Below are positions 1 to 9,036 of a stretch of 37,134 bases of DNA, one piece after another. The notes under the pieces are model-generated. The model saw nothing but the letters and a program-made list of their open reading frames with translations, did not search any database and was not told the origin of the DNA. The stretch's first letter is position 1. Every line of letters begins with the position of its first letter. Both the position numbers and the translations under genes were made by a program. Origin of the DNA: Cytophagales bacterium (lineage in GTDB: Bacteria > Bacteroidota > Bacteroidia > Cytophagales > Spirosomataceae); contig RDXN01000085.1 of the NCBI GenBank assembly GCA_004292855.1, positions 1 to 37,134 of the forward strand, written 5' to 3'.

Positions 1-99
1 AAAGCCGAGTGTTGATAAATAAGCCCGACGCAGCCAGTTGGCAGTTCTGGTCGGCTAGGGCGGCTTAACTAACCTAAACAACTGCTCGGACTATTGATT

Positions 100-2454
100 A
101 TGAGAGTTGTGCTGATTGTTTGTGTTATGATAAGTTCACAGCTTGTTTGGTCTCAAAATAAACCCGTAACACTCAACGGTCGTTTTGTGGAGGCCGAATC
201 GGGAGAGCCTATACCAACGGGAGCTATCGTCAATGGGGATCGAAAAGTAGGAGCTACGGCAAACAAGTACGGCTATTTTAGTGTCCGACTTAATTTGGGC
301 AACCATGCACTGACGATAACGGCGTTGGGTTACGAAACCCAGCTACTCAGAATGACAGTTAGGCAGGATACGAGCATTCTGATTCGATTAAAAAGCTCCA
401 CACTGCCTGAAGTCATTGTCCGTAAACAAGACATTCATAATCAGCCTATCGGAGTCGTCAGCATACCGGTTGCTAAATTAACCAGAGTTCCCATGTTGTT
501 GGGAGAAGCCGATATACTGAAAGCGTTGGCTCTTACTCCAGGCGTGACGAACGCACAGGAGGGCACGGCTGGGTTGATTGTGCGAGGTAGCGGAAGCGAC
601 CAAAATCTGATGTTGCTTGACGATGCTCCGGTCTACAATGCTACCCATGCGTTTGGCTTTCTGTCCGTGTTTAATCCCGATGCTGTCCGGCAGGTTGAAT
701 TGTACAAAGGCGGATTCCCGGCCCGGTATGGAGGGCGTCTGGCATCGGTTCTAAATGTAACGATGAAGGAAGGAAACAATCAGCGAAAGAACAGAGATCT
801 GAGCATTGGCGTGGTGAATTCGCGACTGCTGTGGGAAGGCCCCATTCGGAAGGGGGTTTCATCCTATATGGTGTCGGGAAGGTTAGCAAATACGTTCTTA
901 TTGGCTCTACCTACCTGGTTAAGAGGTTCGTTGGGTGGGAGCGTAGATTATACGTCTTTTGTTCTGTTTGATGTAAATGCTAAAGTCAATCACCAGTTTA
1001 AGGATAACAGTCAGTTGTTCCTGAGTTTTTACAAAGGTCAGGACTATTTAAGAACAGAGACCAGAACACCCTCCTATCAAACAGCTTCCAGACTAAATTG
1101 GGGCAACTCCACGGCTACACTGCGGTACAATAAACCACTCCGGTCGAACTTATTTGCCAGGGCACTGACAACCTTTACGCATTTCGCCAACACAACCACT
1201 GAAGTGACTGAAGATAGACGAGGAAGTCAGGGAGATCAGGCCAAAGAAGGGCAGTTTAAACTATCTAATACGATACGGGATTGGTCAGGCAGAGTTGATT
1301 TTGATTACATCCTAAGCCGAAATTACACCCTTCAGGCAGGGGTCGAGCATTTTTGGCACGCTTATGCGCCCGGCGTTGTACGAGTTAGTGGGAATGCTCT
1401 GATGGAGTTCGACACAATTAGTCGACAAGTCAACCAGACCACCCATACGCAAGAACAAGCGGTCTATCTTGAAAATCAATTACGTGGTAAAGGCTGGCAA
1501 CTTAACGCGGGTTTACGAGTATCGAGTTTGGCCGTAAAATCGACCAGATACTACGGCCAAGAGCCTCGTCTGTCTGCACAAATTCAATTATCATCGGCCT
1601 TATCCATAAAAGCTGGCTATTCAATTATGTACCAATATATGCATCAGCTTTCAACAAGTGGGGCTGGTTTACCGACCGATATTTGGGTGCCTTCAACGGA
1701 TCGAGTTAAACCTGCCAGCTCCAGACAAGCTGAGTTAGGCATTTACTGGACTATTGATCCGGCAGGAAACTACACAGCTTCTCTTGAAGGGTACTCCAAG
1801 AGAATGTCTAACCTAATTGATTACCAGGCAGGTGTCAATCTAATGACAGACCTTAATCGAAATTGGGAGGGGTTGATAGCCTTAAACGGTATCGGTCGAA
1901 GTTATGGTCTGGAAACTATGATTCAGAAAAAAGAGGGAAAGATAAGTGGTTGGTTATCATACGCATACGCTCGCAGTTTCAGGCGGTTCGATGAGATAAA
2001 CAATGGGCAGTGGTACCCGTACAGGTATGACCGGCCTCATGTTGCCTCGCTTGTACTGAATATGCAATTGAACAAGCGTTGGTCTTTCAATTTAAGTCAA
2101 CAGTATCAGACCGGCTACGCAGTGACCTTACCTACGGGAACCGGATTTGGCATCAACGGTGAGCCTGTCTTTTTCTACACAGGACGGAATCAGGAAAGGA
2201 TGCCCGATTTTCATCGAATGGATGTGGGAGCTACCTACGAATTCTTAAGTAAGCGTGAACGTGCGAAAGCCTGGACATTTGGTTTGTATAATGCTTACGG
2301 ACGTCAGAATCCTTTTTACATTTCAACCAATATTATTAGAACCCCAGTACCCGGAAATACGAACTTTTTAAGTTGGCCCTACGAACGCACCCAGTTGATC
2401 AAGCAAGCTGTGTTTCCTATTCTTCCTTACGTAACATATCGGGTCAAACTATGA
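100..2454 (+). CDS. TonB-dependent receptor with carboxypeptidase-regulatory-like N-terminal domain
   Basis: This is an outer-membrane, TonB-driven uptake receptor; its substrate cannot be read from sequence. A signal peptide covers about residues 1-19 (ending VWSQ). It is followed by a carboxypeptidase-regulatory-like beta-sandwich (about 22-105, with GRFVEAESGEPIPTGA) and a plug domain (about 110-225, with ILKALALTPGV and LIVRGSGSDQNLMLLDDAPVYN split over a plug loop). The rest is beta-barrel strands rich in alternating aromatics. The reading frame also allows a TTG at 94, but the ATG at 100 gives a normal signal peptide and I prefer it. The 784-residue length fits the Bacteroidota receptor class that lacks a SusC-type long plug. 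The stop overlaps the start of the next gene (ATGA), so the two are co-translated. Base composition is lower in G+C than the central part of the window. Confidence 0.93.
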   Translation: MRVVLIVCVMISSQLVWSQNKPVTLNGRFVEAESGEPIPTGAIVNGDRKVGATANKYGYFSVRLNLGNHALTITALGYETQLLRMTVRQDTSILIRLKSSTLPEVIVRKQDIHNQPIGVVSIPVAKLTRVPMLLGEADILKALALTPGVTNAQEGTAGLIVRGSGSDQNLMLLDDAPVYNATHAFGFLSVFNPDAVRQVELYKGGFPARYGGRLASVLNVTMKEGNNQRKNRDLSIGVVNSRLLWEGPIRKGVSSYMVSGRLANTFLLALPTWLRGSLGGSVDYTSFVLFDVNAKVNHQFKDNSQLFLSFYKGQDYLRTETRTPSYQTASRLNWGNSTATLRYNKPLRSNLFARALTTFTHFANTTTEVTEDRRGSQGDQAKEGQFKLSNTIRDWSGRVDFDYILSRNYTLQAGVEHFWHAYAPGVVRVSGNALMEFDTISRQVNQTTHTQEQAVYLENQLRGKGWQLNAGLRVSSLAVKSTRYYGQEPRLSAQIQLSSALSIKAGYSIMYQYMHQLSTSGAGLPTDIWVPSTDRVKPASSRQAELGIYWTIDPAGNYTASLEGYSKRMSNLIDYQAGVNLMTDLNRNWEGLIALNGIGRSYGLETMIQKKEGKISGWLSYAYARSFRRFDEINNGQWYPYRYDRPHVASLVLNMQLNKRWSFNLSQQYQTGYAVTLPTGTGFGINGEPVFFYTGRNQERMPDFHRMDVGATYEFLSKRERAKAWTFGLYNAYGRQNPFYISTNIIRTPVPGNTNFLSWPYERTQLIKQAVFPILPYVTYRVKL

Positions 2455-3401
2455 GAAGCACTGGTGGAGTTCTATTGATAAGTGCGTTGATATCTCTGAT
2501 CAGTTGTCAGTCGAAGGAATATGTTTTGCCTGCCCGAACGCCACTGTTGGTTGTTAATGGAATTCTACAGGCAGACCAGCCAGCCCGTATTTATGTGGGC
2601 AGAAGTTGGTCCCCAACAGAGTCTGTTCCAGTTCCTCATTTTGTTTCAAATGCAACGGTTATTCTGAGGAGCGAAGGGCGTATCATAGACACACTGAGAC
2701 ACGAAAATAGTGGCATTTATATAGGGCGAACGGGACGAAATCTCATTGCAGGTTCGTTGTATAGCCTACAGGTTAGTGCGCCAAACTACAATGTAGCTTC
2801 TAGTAACAGTGTTCGAATTCCTAATCCATTTCCACTAAATAAGGTCGTGCTTGATAAAAATACGCCTGTTTTAGGTTTGAATGGCACAAATGCTGATCCG
2901 GTGTTAGTACAGACTACATTAGGCAGTGTTCGGGTTTTAGACGAATACTATGGGATTTCAATAAGACCAATGTATCAGAAGTACCGTTTAGGAACGGCTG
3001 TAACAATTGCTGGTTTAGCTAATCAAAATTTTGATAATGAGTGCTTTGTCAACAGTAATCTTCCCCGTGACCCACAGTCTGCCTCGCCTTATCAATCAGC
3101 GTTCTTTTTTAAAACCAATTGTTTCACTAACCAACAGGGAGAACGAATATCGTTGGTGGCTGAAACTAAAGGGGGGGTGATTTTAGACAATGGCACTTTC
3201 CAGCAAGCTACAGCAGACCGTTTTGAAATAACATTAATAAATTCTACAAGAGATTATCCCCTTAACAGGCAATCACTACAAGGGCCAGAAGGTTTAGAGT
3301 CAGCCTTTATCGAGCCTCGCTTAACTTATAGTAATATAAATAATGGATTTGGTATTGTTAGCGGTTTTAATTCGCAAACGCTCGTTGTCATAAATCGTTA
3401 G
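2451..3401 (+). CDS. DUF4249 family lipoprotein, partner of the TonB-dependent receptor
   Basis: The open frame extends upstream inside the receptor gene, but the ATG at 2451 gives a classic lipoprotein signal (hydrophobic LLISALISLIS followed by Cys near residue 20). It also overlaps the receptor stop by four bases, so it is the credible start, giving 316 residues. After the Cys the chain reads like DUF4249: an early beta-strand motif (LLVVNGILQADQPARIYVGRSWSP), a strand with VILRSEGRIIDTL, and a GSLYSLQVSAPNY segment typical of its Ig-like fold. DUF4249 proteins are commonly encoded next to TonB-dependent receptors in Bacteroidota and are thought to be surface or periplasmic accessory lipoproteins; the exact role is unknown. 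Cys 216 and 233 (approximate) could form a disulfide. Family call is by recognition, not search. Confidence 0.85.
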   Translation: MRSTGGVLLISALISLISCQSKEYVLPARTPLLVVNGILQADQPARIYVGRSWSPTESVPVPHFVSNATVILRSEGRIIDTLRHENSGIYIGRTGRNLIAGSLYSLQVSAPNYNVASSNSVRIPNPFPLNKVVLDKNTPVLGLNGTNADPVLVQTTLGSVRVLDEYYGISIRPMYQKYRLGTAVTIAGLANQNFDNECFVNSNLPRDPQSASPYQSAFFFKTNCFTNQQGERISLVAETKGGVILDNGTFQQATADRFEITLINSTRDYPLNRQSLQGPEGLESAFIEPRLTYSNINNGFGIVSGFNSQTLVVINR

Positions 3402-3404
3402 TTC

Positions 3405-3570
3405 TTGAAAACTCAGTAATAGTCATTTGACGTAGGCGATTAGTTGCTGGACATCTTCTTGGGTCAGCCCCGCGTCTTCCACAAAAGTCTCGAACAAAAC
3501 ATGATTCGCTACGACAACCAACCTTTTCAAGAGAAAATGTAAGGTTACCTTGCCTTTACTGAGTTTTCAA
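3405..3570. repeat. 166-bp element bounded by perfect 15-bp inverted repeats
   Basis: TTGAAAACTCAGTAA at 3405-3419 is matched exactly in reverse complement at 3556-3570. The loop of 136 bases is too long for an intrinsic terminator. The right repeat ends five bases before the malate synthase stop and the left repeat begins three bases after the DUF4249 stop, so the element fills the gap between two convergent genes. I found no clear target duplication (left flank GTTC, right flank TATG). It could be a decayed miniature transposable element or an internally deleted IS. Confidence 0.5.
3423..3566 (-). pseudogene. Orphan C-terminal coding tail inside the inverted-repeat element
   Basis: On the minus strand a 47-codon open stretch ends with a very protein-like tail (VLFETFVEDAGLTQEDVQQ then LIAYVK and TGA). 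It has no ATG, GTG or convincing ribosome site, and an in-frame TGA lies just upstream, within the outer repeat. The composition (acidic helix, LTQEDVQQLI) looks like the end of a genuine soluble protein rather than a shadow frame. Its stop lies a few bases inside the left inverted repeat, the arrangement seen when a transposase gene ends next to an IS terminus. I do not recognise the parent family. Confidence 0.35.
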
Positions 3571-3575
3571 TATGT

Positions 3576-5456
3576 TCACGTAAAATCTAAATTCTGAGTG
3601 ATCCGGCGACCTTCCGATTTTAGGGTATTCATATACAGCGCGACCCGGCGTTGGGCCTCGGTCAGGTCGGTGTTGTTGAGGTTGATATTGAGCAGGTCGA
3701 TAAACCACGGGGCTTTGGTTTCACTCAGGACATAGACTGTCGCAATCTCGCGGGCAATGGGCAACGTCGTCGTCTTCGACTCATCGAACACATCTTTGTC
3801 TGATGCGTTCAGCAGTTTGGCATATTCTTCGTCGAGCAACCGCAGAAATAGCTCCTTGCTAAACAAATCGCCCGTTTTGACGCCTACCGACGGATCGTCG
3901 GCAGTGAACACAGCCCCTTTATGCAGCCACTCCCAGAGAATGCTTAGCCGGATTTCGCCCGTGGCCATGTCTTCCATCAAATACAAAATATCGTCGTTGC
4001 CAAAGAAGTCGGCGGGTTTCAGAGCTGCTGCCTGCATCCCCTGCCCGAAGGCGTTACCATATTGCAGGGCTACACTGAGCAGGTTGCGTGCTCCCCGGAT
4101 ATCGGTGGGGGCCGCTTCAAGCTGAATCAGGCTATCGGCATCGGCAGGCGTGTACGTGAGCCGGGGAAACGACCGGCCCAACTGATTGGCGTCGCCAATG
4201 CTTTCCCATACCGGCCTGACAATGTGAACCATTTTCCAGTGCGCTACCCATTTACCGCTTGCGCCTTCGCGCTGTTCGCGTTCGGCACCCGCCACGGCCT
4301 TCTGCATACTCGCCGACACACCTGCTTCGGAACCCACGGGGATATTTGGCTCCATGCCACCCTGCCACAACGCAACGTTGCCGTTGCGGTCGGGGGTGTT
4401 TACGGCCCGACGAACGCGGTCTTCGTAAGCCCGCATGTAGGCATACGTCATGGTGATGGCTTCGATATTGGGGTTCACAAAATCCGCGTCCCAGGCCATC
4501 GCGTCAGACACGCTGTTGATGTAATCCCACCGGCCCGTGTTGAACCCCACAAAGTGCCTGCCCAGCGCGGCCCGGATTTCCATGAGCTGATGCGTGGCTT
4601 CCAACTGCTCAATCAGTACATACACCTTCACTGTGCCAGCGGGTAAGCCGAGGTGCGTTTCGAGTGTGCTGAGCAACTCGTTCCACACACCGGCTTCTTC
4701 TGCGGTTTGAATTTTAGGCAGATACAGCACGACCGATGAGCCAGCCTCTTGCAAAGCCCGGTAATTGTTGACCACGTAGAGCGTCAGGTCAACGATGGAA
4801 GCGGCCATACCAACGCCGTCGGCAGCGCGGATGTGGCGGTCGTCGAGGTGCAGGCCACGCGCCCGGAAAATCTTGGTCGTAAAGTCGAGTTGGGTGCGCC
4901 AGTCGGTGATGGTGGCCCGGCCCAGAAACGATTTTGCCCAGCGATTCATCTCTTCGGCCACCTGCTCAGCCACCCGCAGAAACAGCGGATCTTTGTGAAT
5001 GGCCAATTTCAGGTTGCGCTGATTATCGAGCGACATGGTCGTGATCTGCCCCAGCGCGTCTTCTCCATCGAACATCCAGCCATCGGCTCCCGACAGCAGC
5101 GCGTAGGCTACATTGCGGATGCTGCTCTCAACCGGCGCGTTGGGCTTGGCAGCCGGGCCAGTTCCCTGAATCCACTGTCGCTGCAAATCCGGTGGAATCG
5201 CGGACCCGTCGAAGTTCCCCTCGCGGGCATCCCGTACCCGAATGTCGGTGCCGCCAATCAGGCTGTCGGGGTCGAGAAACGACAGGCGGGTTTTGGTCCG
5301 CTGCCGCTCGGTTCGCCGAGCTAGTCGGGTAGCCATTACGGCCTTAATGCGGTTGTTGAGCGGAGCCATCACGGCTAAGGCCGCCAGGGTTTCGGGCGTG
5401 AATACGTCGGGGTAGGTTTCGGTCAGATTGTCGTGGATGGTCATGACAGGCAACAT
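3576..5456 (-). CDS. aceB: Malate synthase (glyoxylate + acetyl-CoA to malate)
   Basis: Condenses glyoxylate with acetyl-CoA to make malate. Recognisable malate synthase A landmarks in order: the N-terminal active-site region with GWMFDGEDALGQ, LYLPKIQTAEEAGVWNELL, the Mg/glyoxylate-binding YVLIEQLEA, the signature VGFNTGRWDYINS, ITMTYAYMRAYEDRV, GGMEPNIPVG, and the C-terminal catalytic-Asp motif LMEDMATGEIRLSILWEW. At 626 residues it is longer than the roughly 530 of classical AceB, with extra sequence at the N-terminus and in the central region, so it belongs to a divergent branch. An internal Met four codons in (MTIHD) is an alternative start. It is the last gene of a minus-strand operon, 41 bases after the LctP permease. 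No isocitrate lyase is visible here, so the glyoxylate may come from another source than the glyoxylate bypass. Confidence 0.88.
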   Translation of the reverse strand: MLPVMTIHDNLTETYPDVFTPETLAALAVMAPLNNRIKAVMATRLARRTERQRTKTRLSFLDPDSLIGGTDIRVRDAREGNFDGSAIPPDLQRQWIQGTGPAAKPNAPVESSIRNVAYALLSGADGWMFDGEDALGQITTMSLDNQRNLKLAIHKDPLFLRVAEQVAEEMNRWAKSFLGRATITDWRTQLDFTTKIFRARGLHLDDRHIRAADGVGMAASIVDLTLYVVNNYRALQEAGSSVVLYLPKIQTAEEAGVWNELLSTLETHLGLPAGTVKVYVLIEQLEATHQLMEIRAALGRHFVGFNTGRWDYINSVSDAMAWDADFVNPNIEAITMTYAYMRAYEDRVRRAVNTPDRNGNVALWQGGMEPNIPVGSEAGVSASMQKAVAGAEREQREGASGKWVAHWKMVHIVRPVWESIGDANQLGRSFPRLTYTPADADSLIQLEAAPTDIRGARNLLSVALQYGNAFGQGMQAAALKPADFFGNDDILYLMEDMATGEIRLSILWEWLHKGAVFTADDPSVGVKTGDLFSKELFLRLLDEEYAKLLNASDKDVFDESKTTTLPIAREIATVYVLSETKAPWFIDLLNINLNNTDLTEAQRRVALYMNTLKSEGRRITQNLDFT

Positions 5457-5497
5457 AATGAGTAGTAAAATGGGGCCGTGGAGCGTTTGTCAGGCGT

Positions 5498-7264
5498 TCA
5501 AGATGGTAGGGTGGGGGCGGGTCGTTGGCGGTTCAGCCGCAGTACTACCCCGATCAGGACGGCAACGACAACGGCCAGCATCAGCAGGTAGCGAAAGCCC
5601 GTAGCTGCGTCTTTGGTCACCGTTTCCGTAGCGTCAAGCATGGTATAGTCCGGTATCCAGTTCGTGAGTACATACGCCTGAAGCATGGTCAATACGCAGA
5701 TTATGAGGAGCATAATAAAGCTGTGTTTGATCGTGAACCGAAGCAGATCGGCTTCTTTGCCAATCAGCCCAACCGAAGCGGTGCCGATAGCGATGGATTG
5801 CGGAGAGATCATTTTCCCGGTCACGCCCCCCGATGCATTGGCACTCACGGTAACGACGGGGTCAATACCGAGTGCGTCGGCAGACGTGTACTGAAGCTTG
5901 CAGAACAGGGCGTTCGACGATGTATCCGAGCCGGTCAGGAATACGCCCAACCAGCCCAGCACAGGCGAAAAAAACGGAAACAGTACACCCGTATTCGCCA
6001 GGGCAATGGCAATGGTGACAGACATGCCAGCGTTGTTAACCACGAAAGCAAAGCCCAGCACCGACGCGATAGTCAGGGCTGGAAACGCCAGTTGACGCAA
6101 CGTAGCCGTGAACGTGCTGATGCTCTTTTGCACCGACATGCCCACCAATGGAATCGCCAGCAGACAGGCCAGAAACACCGCCAGCCCGGAATTAGACAGG
6201 TAGTTGAACTCAAAAGGCTTGATGAGCAGGGGCGTTCCGTCGGCTTTCAGGATGCTGTCGGTCAGGCCGGGAATGCCAAACTTGACGATACCCAGCGAGT
6301 TGAGGGCATCTTTCACCGGCTGAAGTCCCCAGGCAATAATCATGACGGTCATAATCAGAAATGGCGACCATGCTCGAATAATCTGCCCCGTCGAATACCG
6401 CAGGGTCGTGTCGGTTGTTTGTGGCGGCTCTTCAGCAAACCGCCACGTAGTTGCGGGTTTCCAGAATCGTAACAGCAGCAACAGACCCACCAGCGAAGCC
6501 AGCCCTGCAATTACGTCGGGTAGCATGGGGCCGAGATAGTTGGCCGTAAGCCACTGAAAAAAGGCAAATACCACGCCCGATACCAGCAATGCGGGCCACA
6601 CTTCCACCGTTTTTTTGACGCCCGCCATAATCGCGACTAAGTAAAACGGCACCACGATTGACAGAATCGGCAGTGTGCGACCAATCATCTGCGAGATAGC
6701 CATCTCAGGAATGTCGGACATGTGCGAAGCCGTAAGAATGGGGACACCTACCGACCCGAACGCAACGGGGGCCGTGTTGGCAATCAGGCAAACGGCGGCT
6801 GCATACAACGGGTTGAACCCCAGCCCTACCAGCATGGCCGCAGTAATGGCTACCGGCGCACCCATACCAGCGGCTCCCTCCAGAAAGGCCCCAAACGAGA
6901 ACGCGATGATCAGTGCCTGCAAGCGTCGGTCGGGCGTGATGGAGGCCATGAAATTCTTGATGACCTCGAACTGCCCACTGCGCACCGTGATGTTGTACAG
7001 GAATACCGCCCCGAAAATGACCCAGCAAATAGGAAACAGACCGTATAAAGCTCCATGAAATGCCGACATCAGAGCCAGTTGAATGGGCATTCTGTAAACC
7101 AGTGCTACAAACACAATTGTCAGCAACAGGGTGAGCAAACTGGCCCGATAGCCTTTCATGCGCCGGATAATCAACGCCCAGAAAATGAATGCAATCGGAA
7201 TGCAGGCCACCCCTGCCGACAGCAGCAGGTTGCCCAGCGGATCGGTGCGCTGTAGCCAGGTCAT
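5498..7264 (-). CDS. LctP-family lactate/glycolate permease
   Basis: A 588-residue polytopic inner-membrane protein with about 13-14 hydrophobic segments. It carries hallmarks of the L-lactate permease family (LldP/GlcA): AFSFGAFLEGAAGMGAPVAI in the first half, FVVNNAGMSVTIA, FLTGSDTSSNALFCKLQ and SANASGGVTGKMISPQSIA in the second half. Characterised members import lactate or glycolate with protons. Its start overlaps the stop of the DUF4440 gene by four bases and malate synthase follows 41 bases downstream. By analogy with the E. coli glcB-glcA pairing (malate synthase G and glycolate permease), I infer glycolate or a related 2-hydroxyacid as substrate; the sequence alone does not prove that. 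Family assignment is firm, substrate is not. Confidence 0.88.
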   Translation of the reverse strand: MTWLQRTDPLGNLLLSAGVACIPIAFIFWALIIRRMKGYRASLLTLLLTIVFVALVYRMPIQLALMSAFHGALYGLFPICWVIFGAVFLYNITVRSGQFEVIKNFMASITPDRRLQALIIAFSFGAFLEGAAGMGAPVAITAAMLVGLGFNPLYAAAVCLIANTAPVAFGSVGVPILTASHMSDIPEMAISQMIGRTLPILSIVVPFYLVAIMAGVKKTVEVWPALLVSGVVFAFFQWLTANYLGPMLPDVIAGLASLVGLLLLLRFWKPATTWRFAEEPPQTTDTTLRYSTGQIIRAWSPFLIMTVMIIAWGLQPVKDALNSLGIVKFGIPGLTDSILKADGTPLLIKPFEFNYLSNSGLAVFLACLLAIPLVGMSVQKSISTFTATLRQLAFPALTIASVLGFAFVVNNAGMSVTIAIALANTGVLFPFFSPVLGWLGVFLTGSDTSSNALFCKLQYTSADALGIDPVVTVSANASGGVTGKMISPQSIAIGTASVGLIGKEADLLRFTIKHSFIMLLIICVLTMLQAYVLTNWIPDYTMLDATETVTKDAATGFRYLLMLAVVVAVLIGVVLRLNRQRPAPTLPS

Positions 7265-7695
7265 GGTAGCTTAAACGATTGCCACGTTACCATCTGCCAG
7301 CCGCCCTTGCGTTTCACCCACACGTCGGTATAGCGCAGGTGCAGGTTGTTGGGGGTGCCATCCTTGTCTTTGCGGTAATACATACATACGGCGTTGATAA
7401 TGGCCGTGTTCTCGTAGAGTCGCACCTTCGATTCTTCGATTTTAATATCGTCGTAGTTGCGCTTCCCGTCTTTGATACCCTGAATAAACGAGGCTTTCGT
7501 GTCAAGATCGCCGTTAGAATGTTGGTAATACAGATCGTCGCCGATGAGTTTGTCGAGCGCGGGGTAGTCTTTTTTTGCCTGGGCGGCAAAGCGGGCTTTC
7601 TCGGCGTTCAGCACCTCGGTTTCGGCGGCAGACGATTGAGCACGGGCCGTCAGCAGGGTACTGATCAGAGCAAGGCTAAGGAAAAGGAATTTCAT
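7261..7695 (-). CDS. Secreted NTF2-like / DUF4440 (SnoaL-like) protein
   Basis: A 144-residue protein with a clear Sec signal peptide (MKFLFLSLALISTLLTARAQ, cleavage likely after ARA), so it acts in the periplasm or outside. The mature part has the DUF4440 pattern: an N-terminal helix with LNAEKARFAAQAKKDYPALDK, then DDLYYQHSNGDLDTKASFI, then strands including AIINAVCMYYRK and a terminal WVKRKGGWQMVTWQSFKL. NTF2-like domains either bind small ligands or catalyse on them; no specific chemistry can be assigned. It lies 12 bases after the kinase gene and overlaps the permease start (ATGA), so it is an integral operon member. A periplasmic binding or lactone-processing role for the operon's substrate is only a guess. 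Confidence 0.8.
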   Translation of the reverse strand: MKFLFLSLALISTLLTARAQSSAAETEVLNAEKARFAAQAKKDYPALDKLIGDDLYYQHSNGDLDTKASFIQGIKDGKRNYDDIKIEESKVRLYENTAIINAVCMYYRKDKDGTPNNLHLRYTDVWVKRKGGWQMVTWQSFKLP

Positions 7696-7707
7696 GTATC
7701 CAGAGGT

Positions 7708-9036
7708 TTATCGGGTAAGTTCTTGCCAAATTGACGATAAATCGGATAGTTGCCCCGTATTTCCGGGAAAAATAATGTAGGGTAACTGCGGAAACCGGCT
7801 TTCTGCGTCTGTCAGCACAACGGGGATGCTGGGCCGTATCTGACCCAGGATCAAGGCCTTCTTCATGCCTAAAACCTGCGTGGCAACGTCGCTGGAGGTA
7901 ATGCCTCCTTTAGCGACGATAGCACGCGGACGTACCGGAAACGCCTGCACAACGGCCATGAGCGCGTTGGATACCCGCCGGGAAAACGCCAGCGCGTCGG
8001 TGGCAGACGCATCGGTGCCCTGCACCTGCCGACTGGTAAACAGCACCGGTTGCCGACCCGCTGTTACGGCATCCTGCATCTGCCGGATGGCATCGGCCAC
8101 TACGCTCGTGGCGTCGGTGTGCAGCCTGGTCACGTTCAGTTCGATGGCCTGAATGCCGGGTTGCGCCAGCAACTCACTCAGTTGCCGGGTGGTGTTGGCC
8201 GTATGCGACCCCACCACCGTCAGTACAGGGCCATTGGTTAGGTACGGGGTCAGATCGGCGCGGGTGAGTAGGGGGCGGTCTGGAATCTGGGCGTAGGCTT
8301 TGACAAACGCGGCTGCGGTGCGAAACACAAATCGTTTGCCCCGCGCTTCGGCCTGCCGAATGGCCTCGGCAGCTATAGCCAGGTGGTCGTAGGTAACCCC
8401 GTTGACTACCAGCGGTTGCCCGTTCTCCAGTGTCAGCAACGTAGGTATACAGGCGGCTACATCGCCCGTTTCGAGCCACGTAAGCGGAAGGCTGCGCACC
8501 GTCTCGGAGGGTATGCGCCCGCCCGTTTTTTCGGCCACATACGCGCTCAGGTCGGCACTGCGGTAGCCGAACGTAGCATCGCGGGCAAACTCCGTGTCGG
8601 CAACGGGCCGGAGCGTACCGTCGGGCTGACGGATGTAGTGAACGTTTCCCTGCGTCTGCCGACCGGCTTCGGGCAACACAAAGCACAAAATCACACCATC
8701 GATTGATTGCCCGGCATCGGCTTCCAGCACCTGCCGGATCGTGTCGGGTTCAGCAGGGAAATGACCCCGCAACGACGAATCGCTGCGGCTGATGACCCGA
8801 AATCCGCGGCCTGTTTTGTGGCTTTCGGCAAGAGCCAACTGCATAATTTGCCGGGTGATGCCGATGGCTTCGGCCTCGGGCAGCGAGCGGCTATTAGTCT
8901 GAATAAAAGCGAGTTGATCACGGGCAAAGATTGTCTGCATTACGGCTGCCGACCAACCATAATATACCCACACGTCGTGAACGGTCTGAACGCCCGTCGG
9001 GTCGTCGTCAAGAACCAGAATAAGTGGCTTTTTCAT
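7708..9036 (-). CDS. Four-carbon acid sugar kinase family protein (DUF1537, OtnK/DtnK-like)
   Basis: ATP-dependent kinase of the four-carbon acid sugar family, whose characterised members phosphorylate 3-oxo-tetronates, threonate or erythronate. The N-terminal domain opens with LVLDDDPTGVQTVHDV and holds TNSRSL, SRSDSSLRGHFP and DGVILCFVLPEAGR. The C-terminal nucleotide-binding domain shows LTVVGSHTANTTRQL and the Gly-rich AIVAKGGITSSDVA, close to the family's ending. Its 442 residues are normal for the family. It is the first complete gene of the operon with the DUF4440, LctP and malate synthase genes. Typical partners (oxidative decarboxylase, PdxA-like or aldolase genes) are absent here, so the pathway must be completed elsewhere or has been lost. 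An upstream gene remnant overlaps its ATG by four bases. Confidence 0.85.
   Translation of the reverse strand: MKKPLILVLDDDPTGVQTVHDVWVYYGWSAAVMQTIFARDQLAFIQTNSRSLPEAEAIGITRQIMQLALAESHKTGRGFRVISRSDSSLRGHFPAEPDTIRQVLEADAGQSIDGVILCFVLPEAGRQTQGNVHYIRQPDGTLRPVADTEFARDATFGYRSADLSAYVAEKTGGRIPSETVRSLPLTWLETGDVAACIPTLLTLENGQPLVVNGVTYDHLAIAAEAIRQAEARGKRFVFRTAAAFVKAYAQIPDRPLLTRADLTPYLTNGPVLTVVGSHTANTTRQLSELLAQPGIQAIELNVTRLHTDATSVVADAIRQMQDAVTAGRQPVLFTSRQVQGTDASATDALAFSRRVSNALMAVVQAFPVRPRAIVAKGGITSSDVATQVLGMKKALILGQIRPSIPVVLTDAESRFPQLPYIIFPGNTGQLSDLSSIWQELTR

Noticed and set aside
3405-3570. Inverted repeat considered as a terminator for the convergent genes
   Set aside because: The 136-base loop is far too long for an intrinsic terminator and no T-run follows the arms.
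5525-6472. 315-codon plus-strand frame opposite the LctP permease
   Set aside because: Antisense to a clear transporter; the product is Gln/His/Arg-rich and has no membrane or domain signature.
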